NCBI GenBank assembly: GCA_016292255.1 | Contig: JAEEZZ010000071.1 | Span: 1-51,986 of the forward strand | DNA length: 51,986 nucleotides | Source of the DNA: Oscillospiraceae bacterium | GTDB lineage: Bacteria > Bacillota > Clostridia > Oscillospirales > Oscillospiraceae | Direction: 5' to 3' | In this document: piece after piece, positions 23,789 to 32,152 of the stretch | How the letters are laid out: every line of letters begins with the position of its first letter | Position numbering within the stretch: position 1 is the first letter of the stretch | Notes under the pieces: generated by a model | The model's database searches: none | What the model saw: the letters and a program-made list of their open reading frames with translations, nothing else | What the model was told of the DNA's origin: nothing | Translations under genes and position numbers: made by a program

Positions 23789-24468
23789 GGTTTCTTCTCC
23801 TGTCCCAGGAGCGGATCCAGCCCGAAGCGCTTCAGCGCCTGGGCGAGCCGACACACAGGGAGTCCCATGACGGTGAAGTAGTCGCCCCGCAGGGATTCCA
23901 CCAGCATGGAGCCGAGATTCTGGATGCCGTAGGCCCCGGCCTTGTCCATGGGTTCCTCCGTGGCCACGTAGGCGGCGATCTCCTCCGGCGTCAGCTCCCG
24001 GAATTTCACATAGGTCATTTCGCAGTGGGTGTAGGGCTCTGCTCCGTCGCATTCCGCCGCATTCTGCATCTTGCATTTTGCATTTTGCATTTCGACAGGC
24101 AGCAGCGTAAAGGCAGTATACACCTGGTGCTCCCGGCCGGAGAGGGCCGCCAGCATGGCCCGGGCCTCGGCGGCGTCATGGGGCTTGCCCATGATCCTCC
24201 CGTCCAGCACCACGATGGTATCCGAAGCCAGGATCAGCGCGTCCCGTGGCGCACACTGTGCGCCGCTACAGGACTCTGATCCGTCATTTTGCATTTTTCG
24301 AGCTACCGCCCGGGCCTTGGCCTCGCAGATGCGGCGGACGGTGGTCTCCGGGTCGCCGGTGGCGTATTTTGTTTCGTCGATCTCCGCGGTGAGCACCGTA
24401 AAGGACAGCCCCATCCGCTCCAAGAGCTCCCGCCGCCGCGGCGACTGAGAGCCAAGAATCAGTTCCAT
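23785..24468 (-). CDS. maf: Maf-family nucleotide pyrophosphatase with two in-frame repeat inserts
   Basis: A 227-residue member of the Maf/YhdE family (usually about 190), which hydrolyses dTTP, UTP and modified nucleotides to monophosphates. The signature SQSPRRRELLERMG is at 7-20, ASDTIVVLDGRIMGKP at 81-96 with the conserved Asp83, and the C-terminal DKAGAYGIQNLGSMLVE and GDYFTVMGLP are intact. Residues about 58-74 (KMQNDGSESCSGAQCAP) and 127-140 (MQNAKCKMQNAAEC) have no counterpart in Maf proteins and are encoded by a palindrome and TTTTGCA tracts. They fall in surface loops between conserved blocks. The ATG follows GAGG, and the gene overlaps mreC by 4 bp, so translation through the inserts is needed for coupling. 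Confidence 0.9.
   Translation of the reverse strand: MELILGSQSPRRRELLERMGLSFTVLTAEIDETKYATGDPETTVRRICEAKARAVARKMQNDGSESCSGAQCAPRDALILASDTIVVLDGRIMGKPHDAAEARAMLAALSGREHQVYTAFTLLPVEMQNAKCKMQNAAECDGAEPYTHCEMTYVKFRELTPEEIAAYVATEEPMDKAGAYGIQNLGSMLVESLRGDYFTVMGLPVCRLAQALKRFGLDPLLGQEKKP
24049..24095. repeat. TTTTGCA heptamer insert in maf (insert 2)
   Basis: About five degenerate 7-bp units within maf, read on the minus strand as MQNAKCKMQN. Confidence 0.8.
24248..24300. repeat. Palindrome plus heptamer insert in maf (insert 1)
   Basis: A palindrome GGCGCAC-ACT-GTGCGCC with a GCTAC foot (24248-24269), a short linker, then one to two TTTTGCA units (24283-24299). Same palindrome-linker-heptamer order as in ung and mutL. 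Confidence 0.8.
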
Positions 24469-24510
24469 CGTTATTTCCTCTGTATCTGGTTTTGTCCCGA
24501 AGGGACACCT

Positions 24511-24543
24511 CAGTTCTCAGTTCTGATTTCTGAGTTCTGCGTT
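24511..24543. repeat. Heptamer tract (CAGTTCT units) between U32 and maf
   Basis: About five degenerate copies of a 7-bp unit (CAGTTCT) fill part of the short gap between the U32 stop and the maf start. A related short tract overlaps the end of cca near 27594-27612. Confidence 0.65.
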
Positions 24544-26628
24544 TTACTCTACGCCTCTGTAATACAGTCCCCTGGTGCAGGCGCCGGGGTCGAAGGGGGC
24601 GGCTGCCCGCATGGAGGACGCCACGGAGTCCACCTCCATGGGGTTCTCGGTGGTAAACTGCACCCGCAGCGCCCAGAGGCCCAGATTCCGCAGCTCCGGG
24701 AGCTTATCCAGCAGATAGAGCTTTTTCCCGTTGTAGATGACGCTGCGGCAGCTGTCCTGGTCCGGCAGGACGCGGAATTCCTCGCCCCTGCGATCCACCA
24801 GCTTCATGGGGCCGGCGTCGCAGGCGCAGCGGCCCGTGCGATTCTTGATCAGACAGTTTTCGGTGAGCATCAGCGGCAGGCGGCCATAGACCAGCAGCTC
24901 CGTAGGCAGGGGCTTGGAAAGATCCCGGATCCGGGGGATCGTCAGCTCGAAGCTCGCGGTGGCGCTCTCCAGGCCCAGACCCCGGGCCATATTCATCGCC
25001 CGGGAGTTGAACAGGTTCAGGCCGAAATCCCCGCAGACCGCAAAGCCGCGGGAGCGGGCCAGGGAAATATGGCCCAGATTGCCGCAGAGGGTCAAGCGCA
25101 CCCCCAGGGCGTGGACTGCGTCCAGCGCCTCCAGCACGGACTCCACCTCGCCGTCCAGGATGACCCGGGGCAGCACCACGGCCAGCTCCGTCTGGGCGGG
25201 GATCTGGGAGATCCAATCGCTGCTCTTTTTGAACATGGACAGGGGCGCGTAGAGGCGGACAGGCTTCAGCGCCAGCAGTCTCGGCGTGAGCTGCTCCCGG
25301 CGCAGGACGCCCACCGTCCAGCGGGGCGGCCGGGTAAAGCCGAAATAGGGCTTGACCACGGAGAAGGAGTTCAGCTCCCGCTCCGGCTGGCGGCCCCGGA
25401 GCGCCGTCAGATGGGACAGCAGCTCCCGGCGCATGGCGTTGATGGCAGCGGCAGAGAGGGTCAGCCCGGGGGCCACCACGCTCTTGGTCTCCACGCAGCG
25501 GTAGGGCGTGCCGCCGGTCTTGGCCAGCCGCTCCGCCAGAGCCTGCTGGGTCAGCGGCTTGGACACGGCAGCCTCCGGCACGGGGCCCTCCGTCTTGCAG
25601 AGGTTCCCCAGCTCGTCCTCCACGGCCAGCATGGCGTTCTGCCGGGGGTTGATCACCGCGTAGAAGCGCACGGGGACCAGGGCCGCCTCGGCGTTTTCGT
25701 AGCTGAACCGGGCCTTCTGCAGCAGCGCGTGGTTCTCCCGCTCCTTCTGGCGGGTGCCGAACATATCCGGGCCGATCCGGCCCTCATAGTAGCCCTGGGT
25801 GAAGCCCTGGCGGGAGAAGATGTCCCGCAGGTCCCGCATATCCTCGGCGGACACGGGCTGCCCGTCGATGGCCTCCCGGTAGAGCCGCGTGGCCACGGCC
25901 ACGTACTCCGGCCGCTTCATGCGGCCCTCGATCTTCACGGAGGCCACGCCCATGCGGGCCAGCTCCTCCATGGAGGCGATCAGGCAGTTGTCCTTGAGGC
26001 TCAGGGGGTATTTGTCTTCAAAGCGGCCGTAGCCGTAGGGCAGACGGCAGGGCTGGGCGCACTGGCCCCGGTTGCCGGAGCGGGCCCCCACCGCCGCAGA
26101 GAAATAGCACTGGCCGGAATAGCACATACAAAGGGCCCCGTGGACAAAGACCTCGATCTCGATGGGGCTGTTGCGGCAGATATAGGCGATCTCCTCCCGG
26201 CTCAGCTCCCGGGCCAGGACCACCCGGCTCATGCCCATGGCCGCGGCCCGCAGGACGCCGTCCAGGGAGTGGATCGACATTTGGGTAGAGGCGTGGAGGG
26301 GAACCTCCGGCGCCATCTGACGCAGCAGGGAGACCAGACCGAGATCCTGCACGATAAAGGCGTCCACGCCGGCGCGGACGGCTGCAGTGATGGTCTGGGC
26401 AGCCTGCTCCAGCTCCCGGTCGGTCACCAGGGTGTTCAGCGTCAGATGAACCTGAACGCCCCGGACATGGCAATAACGCACGGCGTCCGGCAGCTCGTCC
26501 AAGGAAAAGTTCTTGGCGTTCTGTCGGGCGTTGAAAGGGCCGGAGCCCAAATAGACGGCATTGGCGCCGCTCTGTACCGCCGCACGGAGGGCATCCATGG
26601 AACCGGCGGGCGCAAGCAATTCCAGCAT
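24544..26628 (-). CDS. Peptidase U32 family protein (RlhA/TrhP-like)
   Basis: A 694-residue cytoplasmic protein of the U32 family. Members with this architecture include RlhA and TrhP, which take part in hydroxylation of 23S rRNA or of tRNA wobble uridine; others were first described as collagenases. The N-terminal domain (LLAPAGSMDALRAAV, 4-18) and the signature EVFVHGALCMCYSGQC near residue 165, followed by further conserved cysteines (GQCAQPCRLPY), are present. They are followed by a DUF3656-like middle region and a second U32-like half. First gene of the maf-mreC-mreD-mrdA run; the 75-bp gap to maf holds a heptamer tract. Which RNA it acts on cannot be told. Confidence 0.85.
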   Translation of the reverse strand: MLELLAPAGSMDALRAAVQSGANAVYLGSGPFNARQNAKNFSLDELPDAVRYCHVRGVQVHLTLNTLVTDRELEQAAQTITAAVRAGVDAFIVQDLGLVSLLRQMAPEVPLHASTQMSIHSLDGVLRAAAMGMSRVVLARELSREEIAYICRNSPIEIEVFVHGALCMCYSGQCYFSAAVGARSGNRGQCAQPCRLPYGYGRFEDKYPLSLKDNCLIASMEELARMGVASVKIEGRMKRPEYVAVATRLYREAIDGQPVSAEDMRDLRDIFSRQGFTQGYYEGRIGPDMFGTRQKERENHALLQKARFSYENAEAALVPVRFYAVINPRQNAMLAVEDELGNLCKTEGPVPEAAVSKPLTQQALAERLAKTGGTPYRCVETKSVVAPGLTLSAAAINAMRRELLSHLTALRGRQPERELNSFSVVKPYFGFTRPPRWTVGVLRREQLTPRLLALKPVRLYAPLSMFKKSSDWISQIPAQTELAVVLPRVILDGEVESVLEALDAVHALGVRLTLCGNLGHISLARSRGFAVCGDFGLNLFNSRAMNMARGLGLESATASFELTIPRIRDLSKPLPTELLVYGRLPLMLTENCLIKNRTGRCACDAGPMKLVDRRGEEFRVLPDQDSCRSVIYNGKKLYLLDKLPELRNLGLWALRVQFTTENPMEVDSVASSMRAAAPFDPGACTRGLYYRGVE

Positions 26629-26639
26629 ATTAAAAGCCT

Positions 26640-27067
26640 CACAGGGGGATCATATCATTCAAGTGGGGTTTTATTATAACAGACCCTTTCTGAAATTTCC
26701 AGAGCTAAGCGCAAAAAACTCCCGGCAAAAAATCCCCGCCTTCGGCATTTTTACGGAGAAGTTACAGTTCGACACTCTTTGCGGAGAACCACAAGGGATA
26801 GATTTTCGGTAGACATAATCCCCCAAAATAACAGTATACCATTTTCCGGAGGCAGCTTGGTTGTCCACATTTCCCACCTGTTTTTCCACCGTCGCAGTGG
26901 GATTTCCACCGGGATTCCTGTCGAATAATCGGGAATTATCGGAAAAATTTGTTGGTTTTCCACAGGATGGGAAAACCCCGTCGTCTTTCGGCGGCGGGGC
27001 TGTGCCCAGGGCGAAGCAGTTTCCATAATCGAGTCCATCTGCCCGCCCGCAGGGGAAACAGGGCAGG
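26640..27067. other. 430-bp intergenic region with the U32 promoter, otherwise nothing recognised
   Basis: The minus-strand promoter element lies at 26673-26681. The rest is AT-richer than the genes and holds a loose GC-rich hairpin near 26974-26998 (CCCCGTCG with CGGCGGGG) followed by a few Ts, perhaps the terminator of the minus-strand gene at 27068. An open frame across 26751-27506 is an extension of a frame shadowing that gene and has no support. Confidence 0.5.
26673..26681 (-). promoter_or_regulatory. Extended -10 promoter of the U32-maf-mre operon
   Basis: Minus-strand TGTTATAAT: a perfect TATAAT with the upstream TG. No good -35 is visible at the expected distance. Confidence 0.55.
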
Positions 27068-27580
27068 TCAATAATCGAAGGGGCCGTAATACCACTCGAT
27101 CACCTGCTTCGCGTGCTGGTTGGAGTTGATCATCAACACCTTCGGCCAGCAGCTGCGGTAGTACTGGGCGGAGCCGGTGGGTCTCTCCTTGGGAAACAGC
27201 TTGGCAGGCTCCAGCGTCACAATGATGCAGGGGGCGTGACCGGCCAGCAGCAGCAAATCGTGCTGGAGTCCCACCTGCTTGACCTCGCTCCAGGGAATCT
27301 CCCGCTGTTTCTTGCCCAGCCGGTACTCCGTCAGCCCCCTGGCCGACACGCCGTAGCTGTAATAGAAAAAGCGCCGGAAGAAGAGCATCAGGATCGGGAG
27401 GCCCACCGCTGCCAGCAGGAGGATCCACCATCCGTTGGGCTGGCGTTTTGCCAGCTCCTCCCGGAAGAACAGAATGCCGATCCAGCACAGAAGGGCAGTG
27501 CCCCAATGCATGACCAGACCGAAGGTATTTCTGCCCACGATGGTTTCTTCCTGGGGGTCTTTCTTTTCCAAATCAACCAT
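27068..27580 (-). CDS. Membrane protein with PH-like cytoplasmic domain
   Basis: A 170-residue protein with two membrane helices (TALLCWIGILFFREEL region, and ILLLAAVGLPILMLFF) and a soluble C-terminal part (GLTEYRLGKKQREIPWSEVKQVGLQ). The latter has the strand pattern of bacterial PH domains, as in other small YdbT/YcxB-like proteins. Function unknown. The ATG lies inside the last codons of cca (8-bp overlap), and the cca end itself supplies the ribosome site (GAGGGAAG). It is therefore coupled to cca. Confidence 0.65.
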   Translation of the reverse strand: MVDLEKKDPQEETIVGRNTFGLVMHWGTALLCWIGILFFREELAKRQPNGWWILLLAAVGLPILMLFFRRFFYYSYGVSARGLTEYRLGKKQREIPWSEVKQVGLQHDLLLLAGHAPCIIVTLEPAKLFPKERPTGSAQYYRSCWPKVLMINSNQHAKQVIEWYYGPFDY

Positions 27581-29117
27581 TTTCTTCCCTCAACTTTCTG
27601 AATTCTGATTCCGCTGTGTCTTTGGCCCGGGCAAGCAGCGCCTCCCGCTCGTTGGGCAGGGCGCCGGAGAGCACAGCCTCCAGCAGGGCGTTCAGCCGCA
27701 GCCCGATCTCCGGGCCCCGGGGCACGCCCAGGGCAAGCAGATCGTTTCCGTCGATGGTCAGATCCCGCACCGTAAAGCAGGGGGGCTGGGCCAGCAGCTC
27801 CCGGGCCAGGGCCGCCAGCCGGTCGCAGGCCGCGGTGCGGTCCCGGTAGTCCGGATGGTGGGCCAGGGAATCTGCCCGCTTCAGATCCAGCAGCCGGAAG
27901 AAGTCCTCCTGGCCCAGGCGGCCGATCAGCTTCCGGATCGCAGTTTCGGGGGTCCCGTCCGGAGGGTCTATCGGGTAGTCGTGCAGCTCCACCAGGGTCG
28001 AAACCCGGTTGACGGTCTCCTTATCGAAGCGCAGGCGGGTCAGGATCTCCCGGGCCAGGGGGCTGCCCGCCTTGGCGTGGCCGTAGAAGTGGCCGCGCCC
28101 TGCTTCATCCACGGTAAAGCAGGCGGGCTTGGCCACGTCATGGAGCAGGGCCGCCCAGCGGCTCACAGGCTCCGGGGGCACCGCCTCCACCGCGGCGGCG
28201 CTGTGCTCCAGCACGTCGTAGCAGTGGTACTTGCAGCGCTGATCCAGCCCAGCCATGGGGGCCAGCTCCGGCAGGGGAACGGCCAGGATCTCCCAGTATT
28301 CCGTGAGGATCCGCCGTGCGGCAGGGCCGCAGAGCAGCTTGGTCAGCTCCACGGCGATCCGCTCCCGGCTCACCAGGGCCAGGGTGTCCCGCAGAGCAAA
28401 GGCCGCTTCAGCGGTGGCGGGGTCGATGGTAAAATCCAGCTGCGCCGCAAAGCGCAGGGCCCGCAGAATCCGCAGGGCGTCCTCCTCAAAGCGCTTGGCC
28501 GGGTCGCCCACGCAGCGGATGATTCCCAAATTCAAATCCTGCTGCCCACGAAACGGATCCTGCAAGCCGTCGGTGCAGTTCCAGGCCATGGCGTTGATGG
28601 TAAAATCCCGCCGGGCCAGATCCTCGGTGAGGGAGGGGGTAAAGGCCACGGCGTCGGGGTGCCGGTGGTCGGCGTAGCCCGATTCGGTGCGGAAGGTGGT
28701 GATCTCCAACGGCAGGGCCGTATGCTTCCTGTCCGCGGGGGGCTGTAGGGCGGCCTGACCCCAGGCCGCCGCACAACGGTCACGGTCATTCGTTTCCTCC
28801 AGCAGAACGGTGACGGTGCCGTGCTTGAGGCCGGTCTCGATGATCCGTTCCCCGGCAAAGACCGCCTCCACCTGCTCCGGCAGGGCGGAGGTGGTGATGT
28901 CCCAATCCCCGGGCACCCGCCCCAGCAGCCCGTCCCGCACGCAGCCGCCCACCAAGTAGGCCGCATACCCCGCCGCATTCAGCCGCGACAGGGCCTCCAG
29001 GGCCGCACCCGGAACGATACTGCCGCCCTCATTTTGCATTTTGCATTTTGCATTTTGCATTCCGCCGGCCTCTGCCTCGGGCGGGCAACCGCGGACAGCC
29101 CCCACAGGCCCGCTCAC
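27573..29117 (-). CDS. cca: CCA tRNA nucleotidyltransferase with repeat-derived extension and insert
   Basis: A 514-residue class II nucleotidyltransferase that adds or repairs the tRNA 3' CCA end. The head domain has GGCVRDGLLG (57-66), the metal-binding GDWDITTS (70-77), LARRDFTINAMAWN (167-180) and GDPAKRFEEDALRILRALRF. An HD domain (LLHDVAKP; ELHDY) follows. Residues 1-32 translate a heptamer tract (MQNAKCKMQN) and have no counterpart in the family. Residues about 107-136, between HGTVTVLLE and LEITTFR, are an extra 30 residues encoded by a REP-like palindrome; in other Cca proteins these two strands are almost adjacent. The GTG start overlaps the upstream stop as GTGA. The frame is open and catalytic motifs are intact. 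Confidence 0.9.
   Translation of the reverse strand: MSGPVGAVRGCPPEAEAGGMQNAKCKMQNEGGSIVPGAALEALSRLNAAGYAAYLVGGCVRDGLLGRVPGDWDITTSALPEQVEAVFAGERIIETGLKHGTVTVLLEETNDRDRCAAAWGQAALQPPADRKHTALPLEITTFRTESGYADHRHPDAVAFTPSLTEDLARRDFTINAMAWNCTDGLQDPFRGQQDLNLGIIRCVGDPAKRFEEDALRILRALRFAAQLDFTIDPATAEAAFALRDTLALVSRERIAVELTKLLCGPAARRILTEYWEILAVPLPELAPMAGLDQRCKYHCYDVLEHSAAAVEAVPPEPVSRWAALLHDVAKPACFTVDEAGRGHFYGHAKAGSPLAREILTRLRFDKETVNRVSTLVELHDYPIDPPDGTPETAIRKLIGRLGQEDFFRLLDLKRADSLAHHPDYRDRTAACDRLAALARELLAQPPCFTVRDLTIDGNDLLALGVPRGPEIGLRLNALLEAVLSGALPNEREALLARAKDTAESEFRKLREENG
28745..28770. repeat. REP-like palindrome inside cca
   Basis: GTAGG foot, arms GGCGGCCT and AGGCCGCC with a 6-nt loop, in frame in the head domain of cca. 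Confidence 0.8.
29031..29063. repeat. TTTTGCA heptamer tract at the 5' end of cca
   Basis: About four units, read on the minus strand as MQNAKCKMQN between the GTG start and the conserved domain. Confidence 0.85.
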
Positions 29118-30394
29118 AGGGCGGCCAGGCCGGCGGAGACCATTTCCTGCAAGGACCGCAGGATGCCCAGCTTGGCGTGGTACCAGGTGAGGCCGCCCTG
29201 GAAGTAGACGGCGTAGGGGGGACGGATGGGGCCGTCGGCGGAGAGCTCGATGGAGGAGCCCTGGACGAAGGCGCCAGCCGCCATGATGACCTGGCTGTCA
29301 TAGCCCGGCATGGCCCAGGGGATGGGCTCCACGTAGGAGTCCACCGGGGCGGCGGCCTGGATGCCCTTGCAGAAGGCCCGCATCCCCGCCTCGGAGCCCA
29401 GCTCCACGGCCTGGATGATGTCGTGCCGCTCCTCGGCGCTGCCGGGGATCACCCGGAAGCCCAGGCGCTCATAGAGGGCCGCGGCGAAGATGGCCCCCTT
29501 TTCAGCTCCGGCCACCACGGTGGGGGCCAGGAAGAGGCCCTGGTAGAAGCTGGGCAGGATGCCTAAATTCGCCCCCACCTCCTGGCCCAGACCGGGGGCG
29601 GAGAGGCGGTAGGCGCAGCGCTCCACGCAGGCCTTGGTGCCCACGATGTAGCCGCCGATGGGGGCCAGTCCGCCGCCGGGGTTCTTGATCAGGCTGCCGA
29701 CGCACATGTCCGCTCCCACCTGGGAGGGCTCGATGGCCTCCACGAACTCGCCGTAGCAGTTGTCCACCATCACCAGCACGTCGGGCTTGAAGCCCTTGCA
29801 GAAGGCGATCAGCTCGCCGATCTGGGCCACGGAGAAGGAAGGCCGGGTGGCATAGCCCTTGGAGCGCTGGATGGTGATGAGCTTGGTTTTCTCGTTAATC
29901 GCGGCCCGGATGGCTTCGTAGTCGAAGCTGCCGTCGGGCAGCAGATCCGCCTGCCGATAGGACACCCCGTACTCCGCCAGGGAGCAGGGAGAGGGCCGGA
30001 TGCCGATGACCTCCTGGAGGGTGTCGTAGGGGGCCCCTACCGGGGAGAGCAGCTCGTCCCCGGGCAGGAGGTTGGCAGAGAGGGCCACGGTGAGGGCGTG
30101 GGTGCCGCAGGTGATCTGGGGCCGCACCAAAGCGGCCTCCGTCCCGAAGATATGGGCGTAGACCTGCTCCAGCCGCTCCCGGCCCACGTCGTCGTAGCCG
30201 TAGCCGGTGGTGGCCGCAAAGCAGGCCGCGTCCACCTTGGCCTCCCGCATGGCCAGGATCACCTTGCCCTGGTTCAGCTCGGCCATTTGGTCGATGGCGT
30301 CAAAGCGATCCTTCAGATCCGCAAGGGCCTTTTCCCCAAAGGCGTACACCGCCGGGGAAATGCCGTTTTTTTCGTAGGTTTCCAATAGTGTCAT
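29114..30394 (-). CDS. ynbB: PLP-dependent YnbB/aluminium-resistance family lyase-like protein
   Basis: A 426-residue fold-type I PLP enzyme of the family annotated as methionine gamma-lyase-like or aluminium resistance protein; the natural substrate is not established. Landmarks are TGYGYDDVGRERLE near 63, PQITCGTHAL near 92, VMVDNCYGEF near 208 (PLP-contacting Asp) and the lysine in GSLIKNPGGGLAPIGGYI near 231. The ATG at 30394 has AAAGGGAA about 7 nt upstream; just beyond that begins the E2 repeat. Its place after miaA and msrA matches the Firmicute mutSL-miaA-ynbB order. The stop overlaps cca (GTGA). Confidence 0.85.
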   Translation of the reverse strand: MTLLETYEKNGISPAVYAFGEKALADLKDRFDAIDQMAELNQGKVILAMREAKVDAACFAATTGYGYDDVGRERLEQVYAHIFGTEAALVRPQITCGTHALTVALSANLLPGDELLSPVGAPYDTLQEVIGIRPSPCSLAEYGVSYRQADLLPDGSFDYEAIRAAINEKTKLITIQRSKGYATRPSFSVAQIGELIAFCKGFKPDVLVMVDNCYGEFVEAIEPSQVGADMCVGSLIKNPGGGLAPIGGYIVGTKACVERCAYRLSAPGLGQEVGANLGILPSFYQGLFLAPTVVAGAEKGAIFAAALYERLGFRVIPGSAEERHDIIQAVELGSEAGMRAFCKGIQAAAPVDSYVEPIPWAMPGYDSQVIMAAGAFVQGSSIELSADGPIRPPYAVYFQGGLTWYHAKLGILRSLQEMVSAGLAAL

Positions 30395-30410
30395 AGCAGT
30401 ATTCCCTTTA

Positions 30411-30663
30411 TCAATGAAGTATCTCCTGGCGGCGATATGAAGTATTCCTTGCGGAATAAGAAGTATCTCCTTCGGAGATATGAAGTATGTGCTTCGCACA
30501 TATTGCGGTATCTGTTTATTCTGCGAATAAACAGATGAAAAGAAATGATTTGAAAAACGCGGAAGATTTCCCGTTGCGTCAAATATGGCGCAGCCATACT
30601 TCATAAGCGAAGCGTCTTCATATGCGAAGCATACTTCATATTTGCGCCAGCAAATACTTCATC
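30411..30663. repeat. Complete hairpin-array element (family A, copy E2)
   Basis: Left arm of four units (30414-30505, TGAAG linkers), core with ATATTGCGGTATC and an 11-bp AT-rich hairpin with a TGC loop (about 30505-30575), right arm of four units (30580-30663, ACTTCAT linkers). Loops on the strand carrying ACTTCAT are GCCA, GCAA, GAA, GAA in the left arm and GCA, GAA, GAA, GCCA in the right arm. It lies between msrA and ynbB, and its outermost TGA provides the msrA stop. Confidence 0.88.
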
Positions 30664-31171
30664 CTTGCAGTTTTATGATTTCCCGCACTTTTTTGATCAG
30701 GTCCCTGGGGATATGGCAGTACCCGTTGGGGTTCTTTTCCAGGTAATTCTGGTGGTATTCCTCGGCGGGGAAGAACTGCTCCAGGGGCTTGAGCTCAATG
30801 GCGGTCTTCTGGCCGATTTTGGCCTCCAGCTTGTCCAGCTCCGCCCGGATGACGGGGACCATGGCGGGGTCGGTGTAGTAGATGCCGGTGCGGTACTGCT
30901 CGCCCTCGTCCTCCCCCTGCTTGTTGACTGAGGTGGGGTCGATGGTCATAAAGTAGCATTCCAACAGCTCCGGGGTGGAGAGGCGTTTTTCGTCATAGAC
31001 CACCTCCACGGTCTCGGCGTGGCCGGTGCCCTCGTGCTTCACCTGCTCGTAGGTGGGGTTCTCAGTGCGTCCGTTGGCGTAGCCCACCCGGGTGGATTCC
31101 ACCCCGGGCAGCTGCTGCAGAAAATGCTGGGCGCCCCAGAAGCAGCCCGCGGCCAGATACAACGTCGTCAT
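30659..31171 (-). CDS. msrA: Peptide methionine-S-sulfoxide reductase
   Basis: A 170-residue MsrA that reduces S-methionine sulfoxide in proteins with thioredoxin. The catalytic motif GCFWGAQH is at 9-16; YANGRTENPTYEQV and SVNKQGEDEGEQYRTGIYY are further conserved blocks. C-terminal resolving cysteines are few, and the protein ends HIPRDLIKKVREIIKLQG. AGGAGG lies 7-8 nt before the ATG. The TGA stop is the TGA of a repeat linker (TGAAGTA), so the end of the protein may have been set by the E2 insertion. Position after miaA (36 bp) suggests cotranscription. Confidence 0.93.
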   Translation of the reverse strand: MTTLYLAAGCFWGAQHFLQQLPGVESTRVGYANGRTENPTYEQVKHEGTGHAETVEVVYDEKRLSTPELLECYFMTIDPTSVNKQGEDEGEQYRTGIYYTDPAMVPVIRAELDKLEAKIGQKTAIELKPLEQFFPAEEYHQNYLEKNPNGYCHIPRDLIKKVREIIKLQG

Positions 31172-31206
31172 AGCTTGATCCTCCTTATTCTTCTGTGCGT
31201 TTACTT

Positions 31207-32130
31207 TCACGGTTCGTTCTGAATGATCCGCAGCGCCGCAGCCGGGAGATCCGGCGTCTCATCCACATACAGCCAGTGGATGGCCTCGTTCCGGCGGAAC
31301 CAGGTGAGCTGGCGCTTGGCGTAGTTGCGGGAGGCCTGCTGGATCTGGGCCACGGCCTGGGCCGTGCTGCATTCGCCCCGGAGGGCGGCGGCCAGCTCCT
31401 TGTAGCCGATGGCCTGCATGGCGGTGGTATTGGGATCCACGCCCTTCTCCAAAAGGGCGCGAACCTCGGCCTCCAGGCCCATTTCCATCATCTGCTCCAC
31501 CCGGGCGTCCACCCGGGCATAGAGCCTGTTCCGATCCCGGAAGTTCAGCCCCAGCCAGAGGGGGGCGTACTTGGGCGGCTTCAGCTTGGATTGGGCGTTG
31601 TGGTAGGAAAGGGGCATCCCGGTGATCAAAAAGACCTCCATGGCCCGGATGATGCGCTTGCGGTCGGAGATATGGAGCTTTTCCGCGGTCTCCGGGTCTG
31701 CGTCCATAAGCATATCATAGAGGAACTGCATCCCCTTTTCCTCGGCAATGTGCTCCACGTATTCCCGCTGGGCGGGCCGGGAGGGGGCGGCGAAGGTCTC
31801 CCCCTTGATCAGATTGTCCATATACAGGCCGGTGCCGCCGCAGACGATGGCGGTCTTGCCCCGGCTGTGAATATCGGCGATGGCGGCGTCGGCCAACTTC
31901 ACGTAGCGGCCGACGGAAAAGTCCTCGCCCGGGTCGGCCACGTCCATCAGGTGGTGCGGGACGCCGTCCATCTCCGCCGCGTCGGGCTTGGCGGTGCCGA
32001 CGTTCATGCCGCGGTATATTTGCATGGAGTCGCAGGACACCACCTCGGCGTCCAGCCTTTTAGCCAGCGCCACCGCCAGCCCGGTCTTCCCGGAAGCGGT
32101 AGGGCCGGCGATACAGATTAAATCTTTCAT
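31207..32130 (-). CDS. miaA: tRNA dimethylallyltransferase
   Basis: A 307-residue enzyme that transfers a dimethylallyl group to A37 of tRNAs reading UNN codons. The P-loop GPTASGKT is at 9-16, followed by DSMQIYRGMNVGTAKP, GGTGLYM and the C-terminal RNYAKRQLTWFR. The product is the substrate of MiaB, encoded upstream in the same cluster. GAGG lies about 10 nt before the ATG. Confidence 0.95.
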   Translation of the reverse strand: MKDLICIAGPTASGKTGLAVALAKRLDAEVVSCDSMQIYRGMNVGTAKPDAAEMDGVPHHLMDVADPGEDFSVGRYVKLADAAIADIHSRGKTAIVCGGTGLYMDNLIKGETFAAPSRPAQREYVEHIAEEKGMQFLYDMLMDADPETAEKLHISDRKRIIRAMEVFLITGMPLSYHNAQSKLKPPKYAPLWLGLNFRDRNRLYARVDARVEQMMEMGLEAEVRALLEKGVDPNTTAMQAIGYKELAAALRGECSTAQAVAQIQQASRNYAKRQLTWFRRNEAIHWLYVDETPDLPAAALRIIQNEP

Positions 32131-32152
32131 AATTTGGTAACCTCGAGAATTC

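Noticed and set aside
26751-27506. Minus-strand frame overlapping the PH-like membrane protein
   Set aside because: It runs out of frame with 27068-27580, which has a convincing membrane topology and coupling to cca; the alternative translation is Arg/Pro/Ala-rich noise.
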